DNA of 64,000 nucleotides from Spirochaetae bacterium HGW-Spirochaetae-5. GTDB taxonomy: Bacteria > Spirochaetota > UBA4802 > UBA5550. The notes below the pieces were generated by a model, which saw only the letters and a program-made list of their open reading frames with translations, had not been told where the DNA came from and did not search any database. Position numbers and translations under genes: made by a program. Location of the stretch: contig PGXT01000021.1 in the NCBI GenBank assembly GCA_002839285.1, forward strand, positions 27,193-91,192, given 5' to 3'. Below are positions 1-8,757 of the stretch, in pieces; positions within the stretch are counted from its first letter, which is position 1; every line of letters begins with the position of its first letter.

Positions 1-249
1 TGCCGAACCGGTATCTCCAATTATAATCATCACTCTGCGGTCGAACCGGTCGGCCAGGACTCCGCCAAGGGGCTTTAGAATAATAGACGGGAGAAAAAGA
101 AATAGAATGATCAGGGCAGAATCCGTAGCGGAGCCTGTTTTCCGGAAAACATAAACTCCCAGAGCAAAGGCTGTCATCCCGCTTCCCAGACTTGATAACA
201 GCTGCCCGGTCCAGAGAACAAGAAATTTCATGAATGATTTATTTCCCAT
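1..249 (-). CDS. MFS transporter, N-terminal fragment cut by window edge
   Basis: This reading frame starts at an ATG at 249 and stays open for 83 codons to the left edge. The translation begins MGNKSFMKFLVLWTGQ and shows two hydrophobic segments separated by GGVLADRFDRR, the classic major facilitator motif A between membrane helices 1 and 2. It is therefore the first part of a proton-coupled or facilitated membrane transporter, probably for efflux of a small molecule. The substrate cannot be told from this fragment. The next gene on the same strand ends 18 bases upstream of its start, so the two may be co-transcribed. Confidence 0.8.
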   Translation of the reverse strand, partial: MGNKSFMKFLVLWTGQLLSSLGSGMTAFALGVYVFRKTGSATDSALIILFLFLPSIILKPLGGVLADRFDRRVMIIIGDTGSA

Positions 250-267
250 GACTCTGTTTCCTGTCTC

Positions 268-1212
268 CTAAAATTGATACAGTGCTTGAGCTGAAAGGAA
301 GTAGCCGTTACCCAGATCATTTATTATGTCATCACGGTATAATTCTCTCCCTCCGAACGCATAGCCGCCGGTTATTTTAAGTATAGATAAATCTATTGCT
401 CCGAATACAGCATAGTAATGAGCTTCAAGCGATTCTTCACCATCCTTATCTCCGATACTGAATGCCCCGTAATTGTCATTTTTGAAGCCCAGTGATACTC
501 CTGCAAAGTCCCCCATTTCATGATCTGCAGAAAAGAATCTGTATGCAAGTGTGCATTCAAATATCAGATCGCGAATGTCCCTGGCCTGATCCATCCGGAA
601 GTCGCCGGTAAAACGGATTTTGCTTTTCGGTGCAAGAGTAAAGCTGAAATTTGGTGATGTTAAGAACTCAAATTTTGTTTCAATTGAATCAGACTCATAT
701 TGCATCCGTACAAAAGGTACAGGTATTACCGGCCACGGTTCACCATTGGAACGTTCAATCCCGAAATCACCCAATGCCAGCCCCCCTCCCATAACAAGAG
801 AAAATTTCTCTCCCTGAACTATCTCGTAACCGTAAACAGAAGCAGCAGTGTAAGTGCTCAATCCGCCTGCCACCGGTTTGTCAGACTCGCTCTTGAATAT
901 TCCGATGTATCGATGGTGGTTTTTTTTACCGTCAATAAGAGTATCAATTGTATGGTATACCTGCGGATAATTATATGGGAGATCTTCGCTGAATGAATGA
1001 TGTGTATAAATCCCGATAAATTTTACGTCTTCACTGTTTATCATTAAACCTGCACTGGTAGAATTTATACTCTGGTCATCCAGCGAAAGGTAGTCGTACT
1101 GGAATAGAGGGACAAATTTCACACCCTCCGGTTCTTTTGATTCTTTATTTTCTGCATATACCTGCATAGTCAGGGTCAAAGCAATGAGTATTGATGATAT
1201 ATATCTTTTCAT
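268..1212 (-). CDS. secreted outer-membrane beta-barrel-like protein
   Basis: The 314-residue protein has a signal peptide (residues 1-20, ending VYAEN) and then alternating polar and hydrophobic stretches rich in Gly, Tyr and Phe. It ends in YQF, and a terminal aromatic residue is the usual signature recognised by the BAM machinery. This supports an outer-membrane beta-barrel, though no named family is recognised. AGAGGA lies just upstream of the ATG. It precedes the MFS gene on the same strand, so it may act with that transporter in export, but this is a guess from position only. Confidence 0.6.
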   Translation of the reverse strand: MKRYISSILIALTLTMQVYAENKESKEPEGVKFVPLFQYDYLSLDDQSINSTSAGLMINSEDVKFIGIYTHHSFSEDLPYNYPQVYHTIDTLIDGKKNHHRYIGIFKSESDKPVAGGLSTYTAASVYGYEIVQGEKFSLVMGGGLALGDFGIERSNGEPWPVIPVPFVRMQYESDSIETKFEFLTSPNFSFTLAPKSKIRFTGDFRMDQARDIRDLIFECTLAYRFFSADHEMGDFAGVSLGFKNDNYGAFSIGDKDGEESLEAHYYAVFGAIDLSILKITGGYAFGGRELYRDDIINDLGNGYFLSAQALYQF

Positions 1213-1247
1213 TTGTAATCCTCTGTTAAAGTTATTTTTTATGTATT

Positions 1248-2093
1248 CTATTTCTGATAATCTGGAAATTCAGTATAATCCTGTCTGAAAAAGAAATCAC
1301 GCTCCCTGATAACAAGGATAATTGATAAAGCAATTAAAAGAACTGTCTGTATCACTTTACTGATAGGGTGAGTTAAGAAGATCTCATTAAAGAATCCTGC
1401 ACTTATATGAAAAACAATTACAATCAGAATATTCCGTTCTGTCTTGTAGTACAGCCAGTTCATTATCAAGACAAAGGGGATGATGCTGAAATAAAAATTC
1501 AGTGAATAGACCCACCCTATCTCTACAAGATTACTATGATAGTAGTCTTTTATAAAGGAGAGCGGGAAATGCCAAAGTGCCCAGTAAACTGCAAATATAA
1601 CTGAAGTTGTAAACAAATTGAATCGCGCACGGAGACAATCTGTACCGTAGGAGTGCCAGGCCAGCTCTTCCATCAGAGGTGCAAGAATAAGCATAGACCA
1701 TGCAGGGAAGAGTGCGTATGAAAAAGAGAATCCATCTGCAAGTTTAAACTGATCGGTACTGAAACCGAATAAAAGAGATATTGCCTGGGCAATTAGTATA
1801 CTTGAAAGCATAAGTAAACATGTCACCATCAGATAAAATGGCTTCACTCTGCTGATATTAAAAATTCGTTGAAACAGATCTCTTCGCAGATCGGGATCAG
1901 GCATCATCATGCAGAATGCGATTATCATTGGACATGTTAATCCGATTATTCCAAGAATCCCCCCTGCAACTGCGTATGAATTTTTTGCAGGTGTTATGTG
2001 ACTTAAGTATGCAGCAGTGAACCATAAAACCCATGGAATAACTGTTGCAAGAAAGTAAAAGAGAAACAGGTGCCGGTATTTATTGATATTCAC
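1248..2093 (-). CDS. CPBP family intramembrane metalloprotease
   Basis: The 281-residue protein has about eight membrane helices. It carries the CPBP (CAAX protease and bacteriocin-processing) motifs in order: EELAWHSYG around residue 140 (glutamate pair), YWALWHFPLSF about 30 residues later (histidine), and VFHISAGFFNE near the C terminus (histidine). Family members cleave prenylated or bacteriocin-like peptides within the membrane, and many are of unknown substrate. Its start overlaps the stop of the TetR gene by 4 bases, so both are one operon controlled by the palindromic operator at 2784-2802. It is likely auto-regulated with that repressor. Confidence 0.8.
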   Translation of the reverse strand: MNINKYRHLFLFYFLATVIPWVLWFTAAYLSHITPAKNSYAVAGGILGIIGLTCPMIIAFCMMMPDPDLRRDLFQRIFNISRVKPFYLMVTCLLMLSSILIAQAISLLFGFSTDQFKLADGFSFSYALFPAWSMLILAPLMEELAWHSYGTDCLRARFNLFTTSVIFAVYWALWHFPLSFIKDYYHSNLVEIGWVYSLNFYFSIIPFVLIMNWLYYKTERNILIVIVFHISAGFFNEIFLTHPISKVIQTVLLIALSIILVIRERDFFFRQDYTEFPDYQK

Positions 2094-2746
2094 TTATTCT
2101 CCCCCTTTGATGTTTTTTTATTGCGATCACTTAGAAAACTGAATGAACCCGCAATAGATCCAAGCTGTGCTTCGATTAAGAAAGGTATCGCTTCCATGCG
2201 GCGGTTTAGAACTGTATCTCCCCAGGGATAAAAGCCTGTGTCTGTAAGAAACTGCACTCCGGCGATTATGAATTCAGCACCTTCAAGCGGATGCTCTGAG
2301 TTAAAATTCCCCTCTTCGCAGCCCTGTTTGAAAATACCGGCGTAAATAGGGGCGAGTTTTGTTATATATCTCCCCAATTGCTTCGTGTGCATCTCGGTGT
2401 TCTCGGGATGATGAAGATTGTTCAGAATCCGTTCATTCACACTGGCCGTTTCATCATCAATTATCAGAATCTTTATCTTCTCCAGTGCATTGAGATCTCT
2501 GACACTGCTGCTTTGAAGTAACGACTCCTTTCTTCTGAGCTCTTCATCAACAATATCTTCGATTACCGCTTCGAGAAGTGCCTGTTTCGAAGTGAAGTAG
2601 TGATAAATCGTCCCCTTTGCAATATTGAGTTTATCGATCAATTCCTGTATTGTTGCATTTTTATAATCTTTGATCTGGAAGAGTTCCCTTGCGGCTTTGA
2701 TTATCTCTCTCCGTCTACCATCTGAATTTTTTACAATTTGTGTCAT
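2090..2746 (-). CDS. TetR family transcriptional regulator (copy 1)
   Basis: The 218-residue protein has an N-terminal TetR helix-turn-helix (residues about 11-57; core IQELIDKLNIAKGTIYHYFTSKQALLEAV) followed by a helical ligand-binding domain. It is a close paralogue of the regulator at 3834-4460; both share the stretch NTEMHTKQLGRYITKLAP and the same C-terminal layout. A perfect 9+1+9 palindrome lies 38-56 bases upstream of the start, so autorepression is likely. It is translationally coupled to the CPBP protease gene. The ligand is unknown. Confidence 0.9.
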   Translation of the reverse strand: MTQIVKNSDGRRREIIKAARELFQIKDYKNATIQELIDKLNIAKGTIYHYFTSKQALLEAVIEDIVDEELRRKESLLQSSSVRDLNALEKIKILIIDDETASVNERILNNLHHPENTEMHTKQLGRYITKLAPIYAGIFKQGCEEGNFNSEHPLEGAEFIIAGVQFLTDTGFYPWGDTVLNRRMEAIPFLIEAQLGSIAGSFSFLSDRNKKTSKGENK

Positions 2747-2783
2747 GGTGCTTATTTACTCCTTAAAGTTAAGTTCCAGCAAA

Positions 2784-2802
2784 TAGACCGACCGTCGGTC
2801 TA
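2784..2802. promoter_or_regulatory. TetR-type operator, copy 1 (perfect palindrome)
   Basis: TAGACCGACCGTCGGTCTA is a perfect 9-bp inverted repeat around a central C. It lies just upstream of the first TetR gene. Near-identical sites occur at 3647-3665 and 5497-5515, with a weaker one at 2942-2960. TetR dimers bind palindromes of this size, so this is the likely operator of one or both paralogous TetR proteins. Confidence 0.8.
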
Positions 2803-2941
2803 TAATGGAGGTAAAAAAAATGATCCCGTGCTTTAGATAATATTCAGCTCTTTATCTTCAACTTCTGAATTTTTAGGGCTGAATATTCTCTCATCTGTTT
2901 TATCATCCTTAATCATCTCCCCTGCTTTATTTTTAATACTG

Positions 2942-2960
2942 ATGACCGGCGGTTGGTCAA
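2942..2960. promoter_or_regulatory. degenerate TetR-type operator, copy 4
   Basis: On the minus strand this reads TTGACCAACCGCCGGTCAT, which matches the other three palindromes at most positions. It sits just downstream of the outer-membrane protein gene, not in front of a clear start codon. It may be a weak auxiliary site or a decayed one. A short open frame (stop at 2833) also runs through it, so the match could be partly coincidental. Confidence 0.35.
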
Positions 2961-2972
2961 AGGTCTTATTAA

Positions 2973-3596
2973 CTAGAACTGATAACCGACTGAAACTCCA
3001 AAATGTCTATACTCGAATTCATCAGCATTGTTCCCCTGTTCAACTTCACCATGGTGTGCTTTGTAATAAGCCTCAATTATGTAGTTCCTGTTTATTATAA
3101 CACCGGCTGCTGCTCCCCAATAAATATCGCCTGAGAGTGATGTATCGCTCCCTAGATTATCTTTGAACTCATCATCAGAAAAAGGCATTGAAACTCCAAG
3201 CTGCAGAGAAGTATAGAAATTAAAACCCTCTGTTTTAACAGGAATTACAAAGTTTACAAGACCATATCCGTCAATAAAACCAAGCTTTCCGTCAAATCCG
3301 GCTGCATCCACTCCGCGAGGCATCTGTCCTGAAACTCCCCCCCCGAAACTGAACATTTCATTAAATCCCTTTGCATACTCGACTGTACCTGAAAAACCTG
3401 TTTTCATATCTTTTGATACTTCAGAACCATTATAGTTTAAATCCATAGTTCCCGGCATATCGACGCCGGCCTTGATGCTGAAACCGTTCCTTGCGTTAAT
3501 CTCTTCAGCAAATGCACCGCCAATAAGAGATATTAGAAAAGCCGCTGTAAAAACAGCGGTTGCTACTGTAGATGAAAAGGTTTTGTGTAAATTCAT
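2973..3596 (-). CDS. outer-membrane beta-barrel protein under TetR operator
   Basis: The 207-residue protein has a signal peptide (residues 1-30, ending GGAFA) and a glycine- and aromatic-rich body of predicted beta strands. It ends GVSVGYQF, the aromatic terminus of an outer-membrane barrel. The size fits the OmpW/OmpX-like eight-stranded class, but no exact family is assigned. AGGAG precedes the ATG. A TetR-type palindrome lies about 50 bases upstream of the start, so its expression is probably controlled by one of the adjacent TetR proteins. Confidence 0.65.
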   Translation of the reverse strand: MNLHKTFSSTVATAVFTAAFLISLIGGAFAEEINARNGFSIKAGVDMPGTMDLNYNGSEVSKDMKTGFSGTVEYAKGFNEMFSFGGGVSGQMPRGVDAAGFDGKLGFIDGYGLVNFVIPVKTEGFNFYTSLQLGVSMPFSDDEFKDNLGSDTSLSGDIYWGAAAGVIINRNYIIEAYYKAHHGEVEQGNNADEFEYRHFGVSVGYQF

Positions 3597-3646
3597 TGAA
3601 TCCGCTCCTTTATTGATTTATTTTTGCTTCGGGTTACTTTTATTAT

Positions 3647-3665
3647 TAGACCGACGGTCGGTCAA
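3647..3665. promoter_or_regulatory. TetR-type operator, copy 2
   Basis: TAGACCGACGGTCGGTCAA is a near-perfect 9+1+9 palindrome, differing from copy 1 at the central base and one outer position. It lies 51 bases upstream of the outer-membrane protein start at 3596 on the minus strand, the usual place for a promoter-blocking operator. Confidence 0.75.
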
Positions 3666-3833
3666 GTAATTTTTTTGAGAAAATTCTTTTTTTTATGAAT
3701 TTTAAGAAGTTTTTTTAGATTTTTTAAAATTATTTGAAATAATTGAAGATTCCAGAGATAGTAATCTTTCTTTTCTTATTTTTAATTACTAATGATTTAA
3801 GATTACAAAAAGAGATTTGCCGGTTACATGACT

Positions 3834-4460
3834 TTATTTTTCATTAATAAATGCAAACGACCCTGCGGGTGCACCTAATTGTGCTTCTATCAAAAATGAA
3901 AACGCTTTCATTCGTCGTTCTAACTGTGAATTGGTCCATTGATAGAAACCGGGATCTGTCAGAAATTGTACACCGGCAAGAATAAATTCAGCAGCTTCGA
4001 GTGGGTGTTCGGTCTTAAAAACACCCTCTGCACATCCCTGGGTAAAAATGTCGGCATATAATGGAGCAAGTTTAGTTATATAACGACCAAGTTGTTTAGT
4101 ATGCATCTCTGTATTTTCAGGGTGGTGCAAGCCCTGGAGAATCATTTCATTTTCTTCGGTCAGATCATCCTCTTTTATAAGCATCCTGATTTTTTCTATT
4201 GCACTCAGGTTTTTTACTTCACTGCTGTTTAATAATCTCTCCCTGTTTACAAGTTCTTCGTCGACAATATTTTCAACAACTGCCTCAAGGATTTCCTGCT
4301 TTGAAGAGAAATAATGATAGAGTGTTCCTTTGGCAATATTGAGTTTTACTATCAGTTCCTGCATGGATGTTTTGCCGTAATCTTTTGTCTGGAAGAGTTC
4401 ACGGGCGGCCTTAACAATCTCTTCACGCCTGTCATCTGCTTTCTTTACAATTCTTGCCAT
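3834..4460 (-). CDS. TetR family transcriptional regulator (copy 2)
   Basis: The 208-residue protein is a paralogue of the regulator at 2090-2746. The N-terminal helix-turn-helix (core MQELIVKLNIAKGTLYHYFSSKQEILEAV) and the ligand-binding region (NTEMHTKQLGRYITKLAPLYADIF) are very similar in both. The near-identity of recognition helices suggests that both can bind the same palindromic operator, giving overlapping control. No copy of the operator was seen directly upstream of this gene, so it may be constitutive and act as the sensor for the group. Confidence 0.9.
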   Translation of the reverse strand: MARIVKKADDRREEIVKAARELFQTKDYGKTSMQELIVKLNIAKGTLYHYFSSKQEILEAVVENIVDEELVNRERLLNSSEVKNLSAIEKIRMLIKEDDLTEENEMILQGLHHPENTEMHTKQLGRYITKLAPLYADIFTQGCAEGVFKTEHPLEAAEFILAGVQFLTDPGFYQWTNSQLERRMKAFSFLIEAQLGAPAGSFAFINEK

Positions 4461-4712
4461 TTTAGAAACATGCTCCTTATTTATCAGAGGGGCTATCCGC
4501 TGAAAAAAACTTAAATGTTTATTTTGAATAAATTGAATCTATAGTAATAAGCAAAGACAGAGGAGAGCCTTTTTGTCAAGAATGTTACTTATAAGATGTA
4601 CTCCTTCATGCTGGTGCCCCATCCTTCATTGTTGTTACTTCTAACTCAACAAGCACGCGTTAAAGCCGAACTCCCTTTGCGAAGCCGGCATACTTCTATA
4701 ATACGGTAGACT

Positions 4713-5150
4713 CTATCTGTTTTTTTGAATTAAAGGAATAATTCCGAAAACAATTTGAGCAAAGAAGCCTACCAGACCATGCAGTGTCAGCAGATTAGAA
4801 AAGAAATAAGATGCCCCCTGTTTAAATATAAAAACAGAAAAGAAAAATTCAGTGGCCATCAGCATCACGAAAGCGGATCCCCCGAAAAGCAGAAGATCTG
4901 CAGACTCTTTTGCTATATTAAACCGGATTATAAGGTTTTTACAGAAAAACCATGATACTGTAAGCATAATTGGAACTTCAAGGATAACTCCGGCGAGTAT
5001 GCCGATGCGGGGTACCAGAAATATAGTTCGTATAGTTCCGAGAAAAAAACCGAGTGCAAATATTCCGAGAAAATATATCAGTCCTGATTTAAGAACGATG
5101 ATGATCTCTGAGTGTTTCATAGCTTTATCTTTTAATCCTGTGGAAGACAT
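4713..5150 (-). CDS. small four-helix membrane protein
   Basis: The 145-residue protein has four hydrophobic helices with a short charged N terminus. It resembles a widespread uncharacterised membrane protein type with helix 1 followed by GTIRTIFLVPRIG. No function is known to me. The start is ambiguous: a second in-frame ATG ten codons in (MKHSEI) is also plausible, and neither has a strong ribosome binding site. It stands alone between a TetR gene and a transposase relic. Confidence 0.55.
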   Translation of the reverse strand: MSSTGLKDKAMKHSEIIIVLKSGLIYFLGIFALGFFLGTIRTIFLVPRIGILAGVILEVPIMLTVSWFFCKNLIIRFNIAKESADLLLFGGSAFVMLMATEFFFSVFIFKQGASYFFSNLLTLHGLVGFFAQIVFGIIPLIQKNR

Positions 5151-5233
5151 TGGTTTAATTCGATTGCGATTAAATTACAGCTTGCGGATATGTCAAAACA
5201 TAATTTAAACAGGGTGTATTTAGGAACATGAAT

Positions 5234-5447
5234 TCAAGGATGAAGTGCAACAAGATAGGAGTTTAAAATATCAACAGGAGATTTCCAGTAACTAGGTTTT
5301 CGCAGCCTTGCATTTATTGATAAAAGACTGTCATCAATAAATTCATATGTCAAGTTAGCAGAGCTTTTTTCTTTGGAAGATAATATCTTATACGACCATT
5401 TACATGTTCATTAAGCCCTCTTTGCCACCCGAATTCAATGATGCGGA
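5234..5447 (-). pseudogene. IS30-like transposase, C-terminal relic with frameshift
   Basis: Reading the minus strand gives RIIEFGWQRGLNEHVNGRIR, then YYLPKKK, then after a one-base frame change in an A-rich run LTYEFIDDSLLSINARLRKP and SYWKSPVDILNSYLVALHP before a stop. This is the typical C-terminal end of IS30-type (DDE) transposases (W.RG.NE..NG..R.YLPK...N.RPRK). The rest of the gene and the element's ends are missing. It is a dead remnant and marks a past insertion next to the TetR regulon. Confidence 0.65.
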
Positions 5448-5496
5448 TTGTCAAAAATTATAGAAAATCAAAAAAAAGTTATTTTTTAAATAATAC

Positions 5497-5515
5497 TTGA
5501 CCGACCGTCGGTCTA
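5497..5515. promoter_or_regulatory. TetR-type operator, copy 3
   Basis: TTGACCGACCGTCGGTCTA lies 66 bases upstream of the alpha/beta hydrolase start. Its left half contains TTGACC, which can serve as a -35 box, with TATTAT or TATAAT 15-24 bases further on. A bound TetR protein would block this promoter. The palindrome is identical to copy 1 in the 15-base core. Confidence 0.75.
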
Positions 5516-5580
5516 CTTATTATGGGTATAATTAAGTATAAGTTTATTATCATATATTTCAGATAAAAGGACGGCAATAG

Positions 5581-6681
5581 ATGAATTTAAGTAAAATTTT
5601 AAAAAAACTCAAAGTGGCAATCATATCTATTCTTTTAATAATACTCTTATTAGTAATATCAGTATTTACATTGATATTTATCAACAGCTCCGGGGAACCC
5701 GTACCATTTTTGGATGAAAATGGAAAAATACTCCCATCCAGTATTTCTGAAAAGAATTATATCGAAGTAGATGGGGGTAAACTTGGATTTTATATCAAAG
5801 GTAAAAATAAAAATAACCCTATACTGCTTTTTTTACATGGAGGAATGCCCTTCTATTTCATTACTCAAGATTTCCCCACAGGTCTTGATGAAATTTTTAC
5901 GGTTGTCTGGTGGGATCAGCGTGGTGCCGGCATTTCATACGATGCCTGGCATAAAGATATCACTGCTGATGATTTAATAAATGATACTAAGGCCATAACA
6001 GATTATTTAAGAAACAGATTCTCACAGGATAAGATATACCTGATGGCACATTCAGGCGGTAGTTTTCTAGCTGTTAAAGTAATAACCAGATATCCCGATT
6101 TGTATAAAGCATATATTGCTGTTGCTCAGATAGCCTATCAGAAATTATCCGAGAAGAAAGCATCGGAATATATAATTGAGCATTACAGGAATGATAAAAG
6201 TAAAAGGAATATTGTACAAAGTCTCATTGACCATCCAATAATTCTGACCGAACCGATTCCAGAAGAGTATACAAAAGTAAGAGATTCTGCGATGCATGAC
6301 CTGGGTGTTGGTACAATGCATAATATGAAAGGTGTTATAACAGGTATTTTTGTTCCATCTTTGTTATTCAATGAGTATAGCTTAAAAGACAAAATTAATC
6401 TTTGGAAAGGAAAAGCAACCTCAGGTATAAGTGTTATGTGGAATGAGATTATTTCACAGGACCTGGCTAAAGAAAATACAAAGTTTGAAATGCCAGTTTA
6501 TTTTTTTCATGGAATATTTGATTACACATGTTCATATCAACTGGCAAAAGAATATTTTGATGTAATAAAAGCTCCAGAAAAAGTTTTTTTTACATTTAAC
6601 AATTCCGCACATAGTCCGATATTTGAGGAACCTTTAGAAAGTATAAACATTATAAAAACGAAAATATTAAAGAAAAATTAA
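5581..6681 (+). CDS. membrane-anchored alpha/beta hydrolase
   Basis: The 366-residue protein has one N-terminal membrane segment (residues about 11-33) and then an alpha/beta-hydrolase domain. Visible elements are the oxyanion-hole strand HGGMP, DQRGAGIS, the nucleophile elbow AHSGGS (Ser flanked by Gly), an Asp in FHGIFDYT and a late His in NSAHSP. The fold resembles proline iminopeptidases and related esterases; the substrate is unknown. An AGGA ribosome site precedes the ATG. The TetR-type operator at 5497-5515 suggests induction together with the outer-membrane protein and the CPBP protease. Confidence 0.8.
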   Translation: MNLSKILKKLKVAIISILLIILLLVISVFTLIFINSSGEPVPFLDENGKILPSSISEKNYIEVDGGKLGFYIKGKNKNNPILLFLHGGMPFYFITQDFPTGLDEIFTVVWWDQRGAGISYDAWHKDITADDLINDTKAITDYLRNRFSQDKIYLMAHSGGSFLAVKVITRYPDLYKAYIAVAQIAYQKLSEKKASEYIIEHYRNDKSKRNIVQSLIDHPIILTEPIPEEYTKVRDSAMHDLGVGTMHNMKGVITGIFVPSLLFNEYSLKDKINLWKGKATSGISVMWNEIISQDLAKENTKFEMPVYFFHGIFDYTCSYQLAKEYFDVIKAPEKVFFTFNNSAHSPIFEEPLESINIIKTKILKKN

Positions 6682-6827
6682 TTCCATGTTTGATATTTTT
6701 AAGAAGATAACAGAATTTATAAAAGCACAGTTTCAGAATTCTGCCGGTATTACCGGTAACTTTTGATTATAGGCCGCTGCCTTCTTTCATCTTTAGCCCG
6801 TGTAACATTTTTTATTTTAAGCTGATG

Positions 6828-6862
6828 CACGTTGACCCTATTTAAATAATAGGGTCAACGTG
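6828..6862. repeat. 15-bp perfect hairpin, copy 1
   Basis: A 15-bp perfect inverted repeat with a 5-base loop contains the core CCCTATTTAAATAATAGGG. It is followed by TTTTATAAT, so it could end transcription of the hydrolase or form part of the promoter of the next gene. The same core and a following TCTATACAA.ATTC recur at 9251-9310, so the two are diverged copies of one element. Confidence 0.6.
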
Positions 6863-6954
6863 TTTTATAATGTCTATACAACATTCTGCATAAAAAATAA
6901 ATTCTTCATCGCATTTAAAATGCTATTTTCAAAATTAATAAATGAGGAATAAAA

Positions 6955-7749
6955 ATGATTTCTTTCAAAAAAAATTGCAGTTCATTGATTATAACCTTTA
7001 TGGTCATCTTTTCTGTCTCAACCGGTAGTGTTTTTGCAAAATCAAAGTATGAAAAAATTACAAATGGTATTGGAAACGTTCTTATTGGCGAATCTCTTCC
7101 TTATGGAGATGATGCGTCTTATAAAAATGTAGTTAATGAAAGCGTTAAGCTTAGTCAGCTTAACACATGGGAGAGTTTTTATTATAGGGCATTTTTACCA
7201 AAAAAAATATCTGAAATAAAACATGATGTTCGTATTCTCGTAATTAATTTTAGGGGTGTTGGCGGCAAAAGCGATCAGTTTGACAAAGAAGATGGCGGGA
7301 ATGTTATTACTTGGACTCTTAGGGAAGAAGACTCTGAAGCTTATGGAGACAGAACAGAGTGGTCACGTTATTTTCCAAACTTTAAATCTGAACCGGCAAC
7401 ATTCACTTATTTCGTGAAGCCATATGACTATACAAAACCCAAAACTTTTGAATTCCCTACTGATGAAAGCGATATCACCGGGAAAATGGAACTTAATGCA
7501 GAGAATTTAAAGAAATGGAAAAACAAATATTCATTAACTGCAATAGATGTAACGATGCAGGTTTTTTCTTTTGTTAATAAAGGGAGTGAAACAACTGCTG
7601 AAACTAAAAAAGTAATTGAAGCAAAGGAGAATACCCGAGGAGGTTATGATTTTGAAGAGGATGAAAAAATCAGTTCAATAAAGACAACAACAATATGGGG
7701 GGACCGGCAGTTTCTCGCACAGGGGAAATTTAAAATCATACTCGATTGA
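6955..7749 (+). CDS. secreted protein of unknown function
   Basis: The 264-residue protein has a clear signal peptide (residues 1-28, ending SVFAKS). The mature part is soluble and rich in Lys, Glu and aromatic residues, with no motif I recognise. GAGGAA precedes the ATG. It is a single gene between two strong hairpins, so probably monocistronic. The mature protein is expected in the periplasm or on the cell surface. Confidence 0.6.
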   Translation: MISFKKNCSSLIITFMVIFSVSTGSVFAKSKYEKITNGIGNVLIGESLPYGDDASYKNVVNESVKLSQLNTWESFYYRAFLPKKISEIKHDVRILVINFRGVGGKSDQFDKEDGGNVITWTLREEDSEAYGDRTEWSRYFPNFKSEPATFTYFVKPYDYTKPKTFEFPTDESDITGKMELNAENLKKWKNKYSLTAIDVTMQVFSFVNKGSETTAETKKVIEAKENTRGGYDFEEDEKISSIKTTTIWGDRQFLAQGKFKIILD

Positions 7750-8138
7750 AAGTCTTTTAATTTTTTATATGACATATTGCTTTAAAATAGTAAAAGCAGA
7801 ATTAACAATCCTATATTTTTATTGAGCAGCTGACCTTTAAGATATCTTCGCTTTGGTCATAGTTGTAATTGATATGATTTAACTACAACTATGACCTTAT
7901 TGGTCTTAAGATTCCCTCGTCTCCCTTTTCATCATTTTTCCGGTTTTTAACTAATTTTGTATCTGAATTTCTCGAATAGTAATAATTAATCTTGACAGTC
8001 GAATAAATATTCGATAAATGGTTTTTTGGTTAATATAAAATCTTAAAGGGAGAGCATAAACACCGTGACCCGGAATTTTACTGATAAGTAAAATTATTAT
8101 TAAAGATACCGGCTGCATGTTTTCCAGGGAGAAGAGGA
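7750..8138. other. gene-free stretch with one inverted repeat
   Basis: No convincing gene is present. At 7855-7867 and 7884-7896 there is a 13-bp inverted repeat (GGTCATAGTTGTA and its complement) with a 16-base loop, followed by TTATT. It may be a terminator for the upstream gene. The rest is A+T rich. GAGAAGAGGA just before 8139 is the ribosome site of the next gene. Confidence 0.5.
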
Positions 8139-8600
8139 ATGAAAAAAACTGGTATAGTATTATCAATTTTACTTTTTTTGGTAACAGTTCAAAGTACATT
8201 TTTTTACTTATTTATTCAAAAAGTCAGGTTTCACGAATGGGTTCTATTTAACGCATGTGCTCCTTCAAGTTTAGCTTATTTAACAGGGTTTACTGTTTAT
8301 TTATTTAATAATGATAAGACATTTATTTACTTAGGGATCTTGCCGATGTTTTTTTTCGGGACTCTAGGGATGTTTGTAATACCTTGGGGTGGAATGAATA
8401 TAATACCGCAGATTGGGCATATAATAATGACTTTAAATATTCTGTGGTTGAGTATTTCTACATTCAAAGAGAAGGTATTTAAATCAGCAACGATAGGATT
8501 GTTTCTTAGTATTTTTCTCTTTTCTATTTTCATCGGTATACAACAGACATATGTAAAAAATCATCAAGATGATTTTCAAAAAATATTAATGATAAAATGA
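8139..8600 (+). CDS. small integral membrane protein
   Basis: The 153-residue protein has four or five hydrophobic helices and few charged residues, with a Lys-rich N terminus. It belongs to no family I can name. AGAGGA precedes the ATG. It is one of three small membrane-protein genes (with 8758-9177 and 9401-9778) lying in the same orientation between hairpins. Confidence 0.55.
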   Translation: MKKTGIVLSILLFLVTVQSTFFYLFIQKVRFHEWVLFNACAPSSLAYLTGFTVYLFNNDKTFIYLGILPMFFFGTLGMFVIPWGGMNIIPQIGHIIMTLNILWLSISTFKEKVFKSATIGLFLSIFLFSIFIGIQQTYVKNHQDDFQKILMIK

Positions 8601-8757
8601 AAAAAGTAGAACCTAATAAATAATTAGAGCCGGTAATTTTATGAAGATTTTTTTTTGAGACATCAATCATTCGAAGAGGCAGGTATAGCATACTATTTTA
8701 TCTGCCTGAATATTATTACTGGTAAGAATAATTAAAAGTTAACAGGGAGTTTGAATA

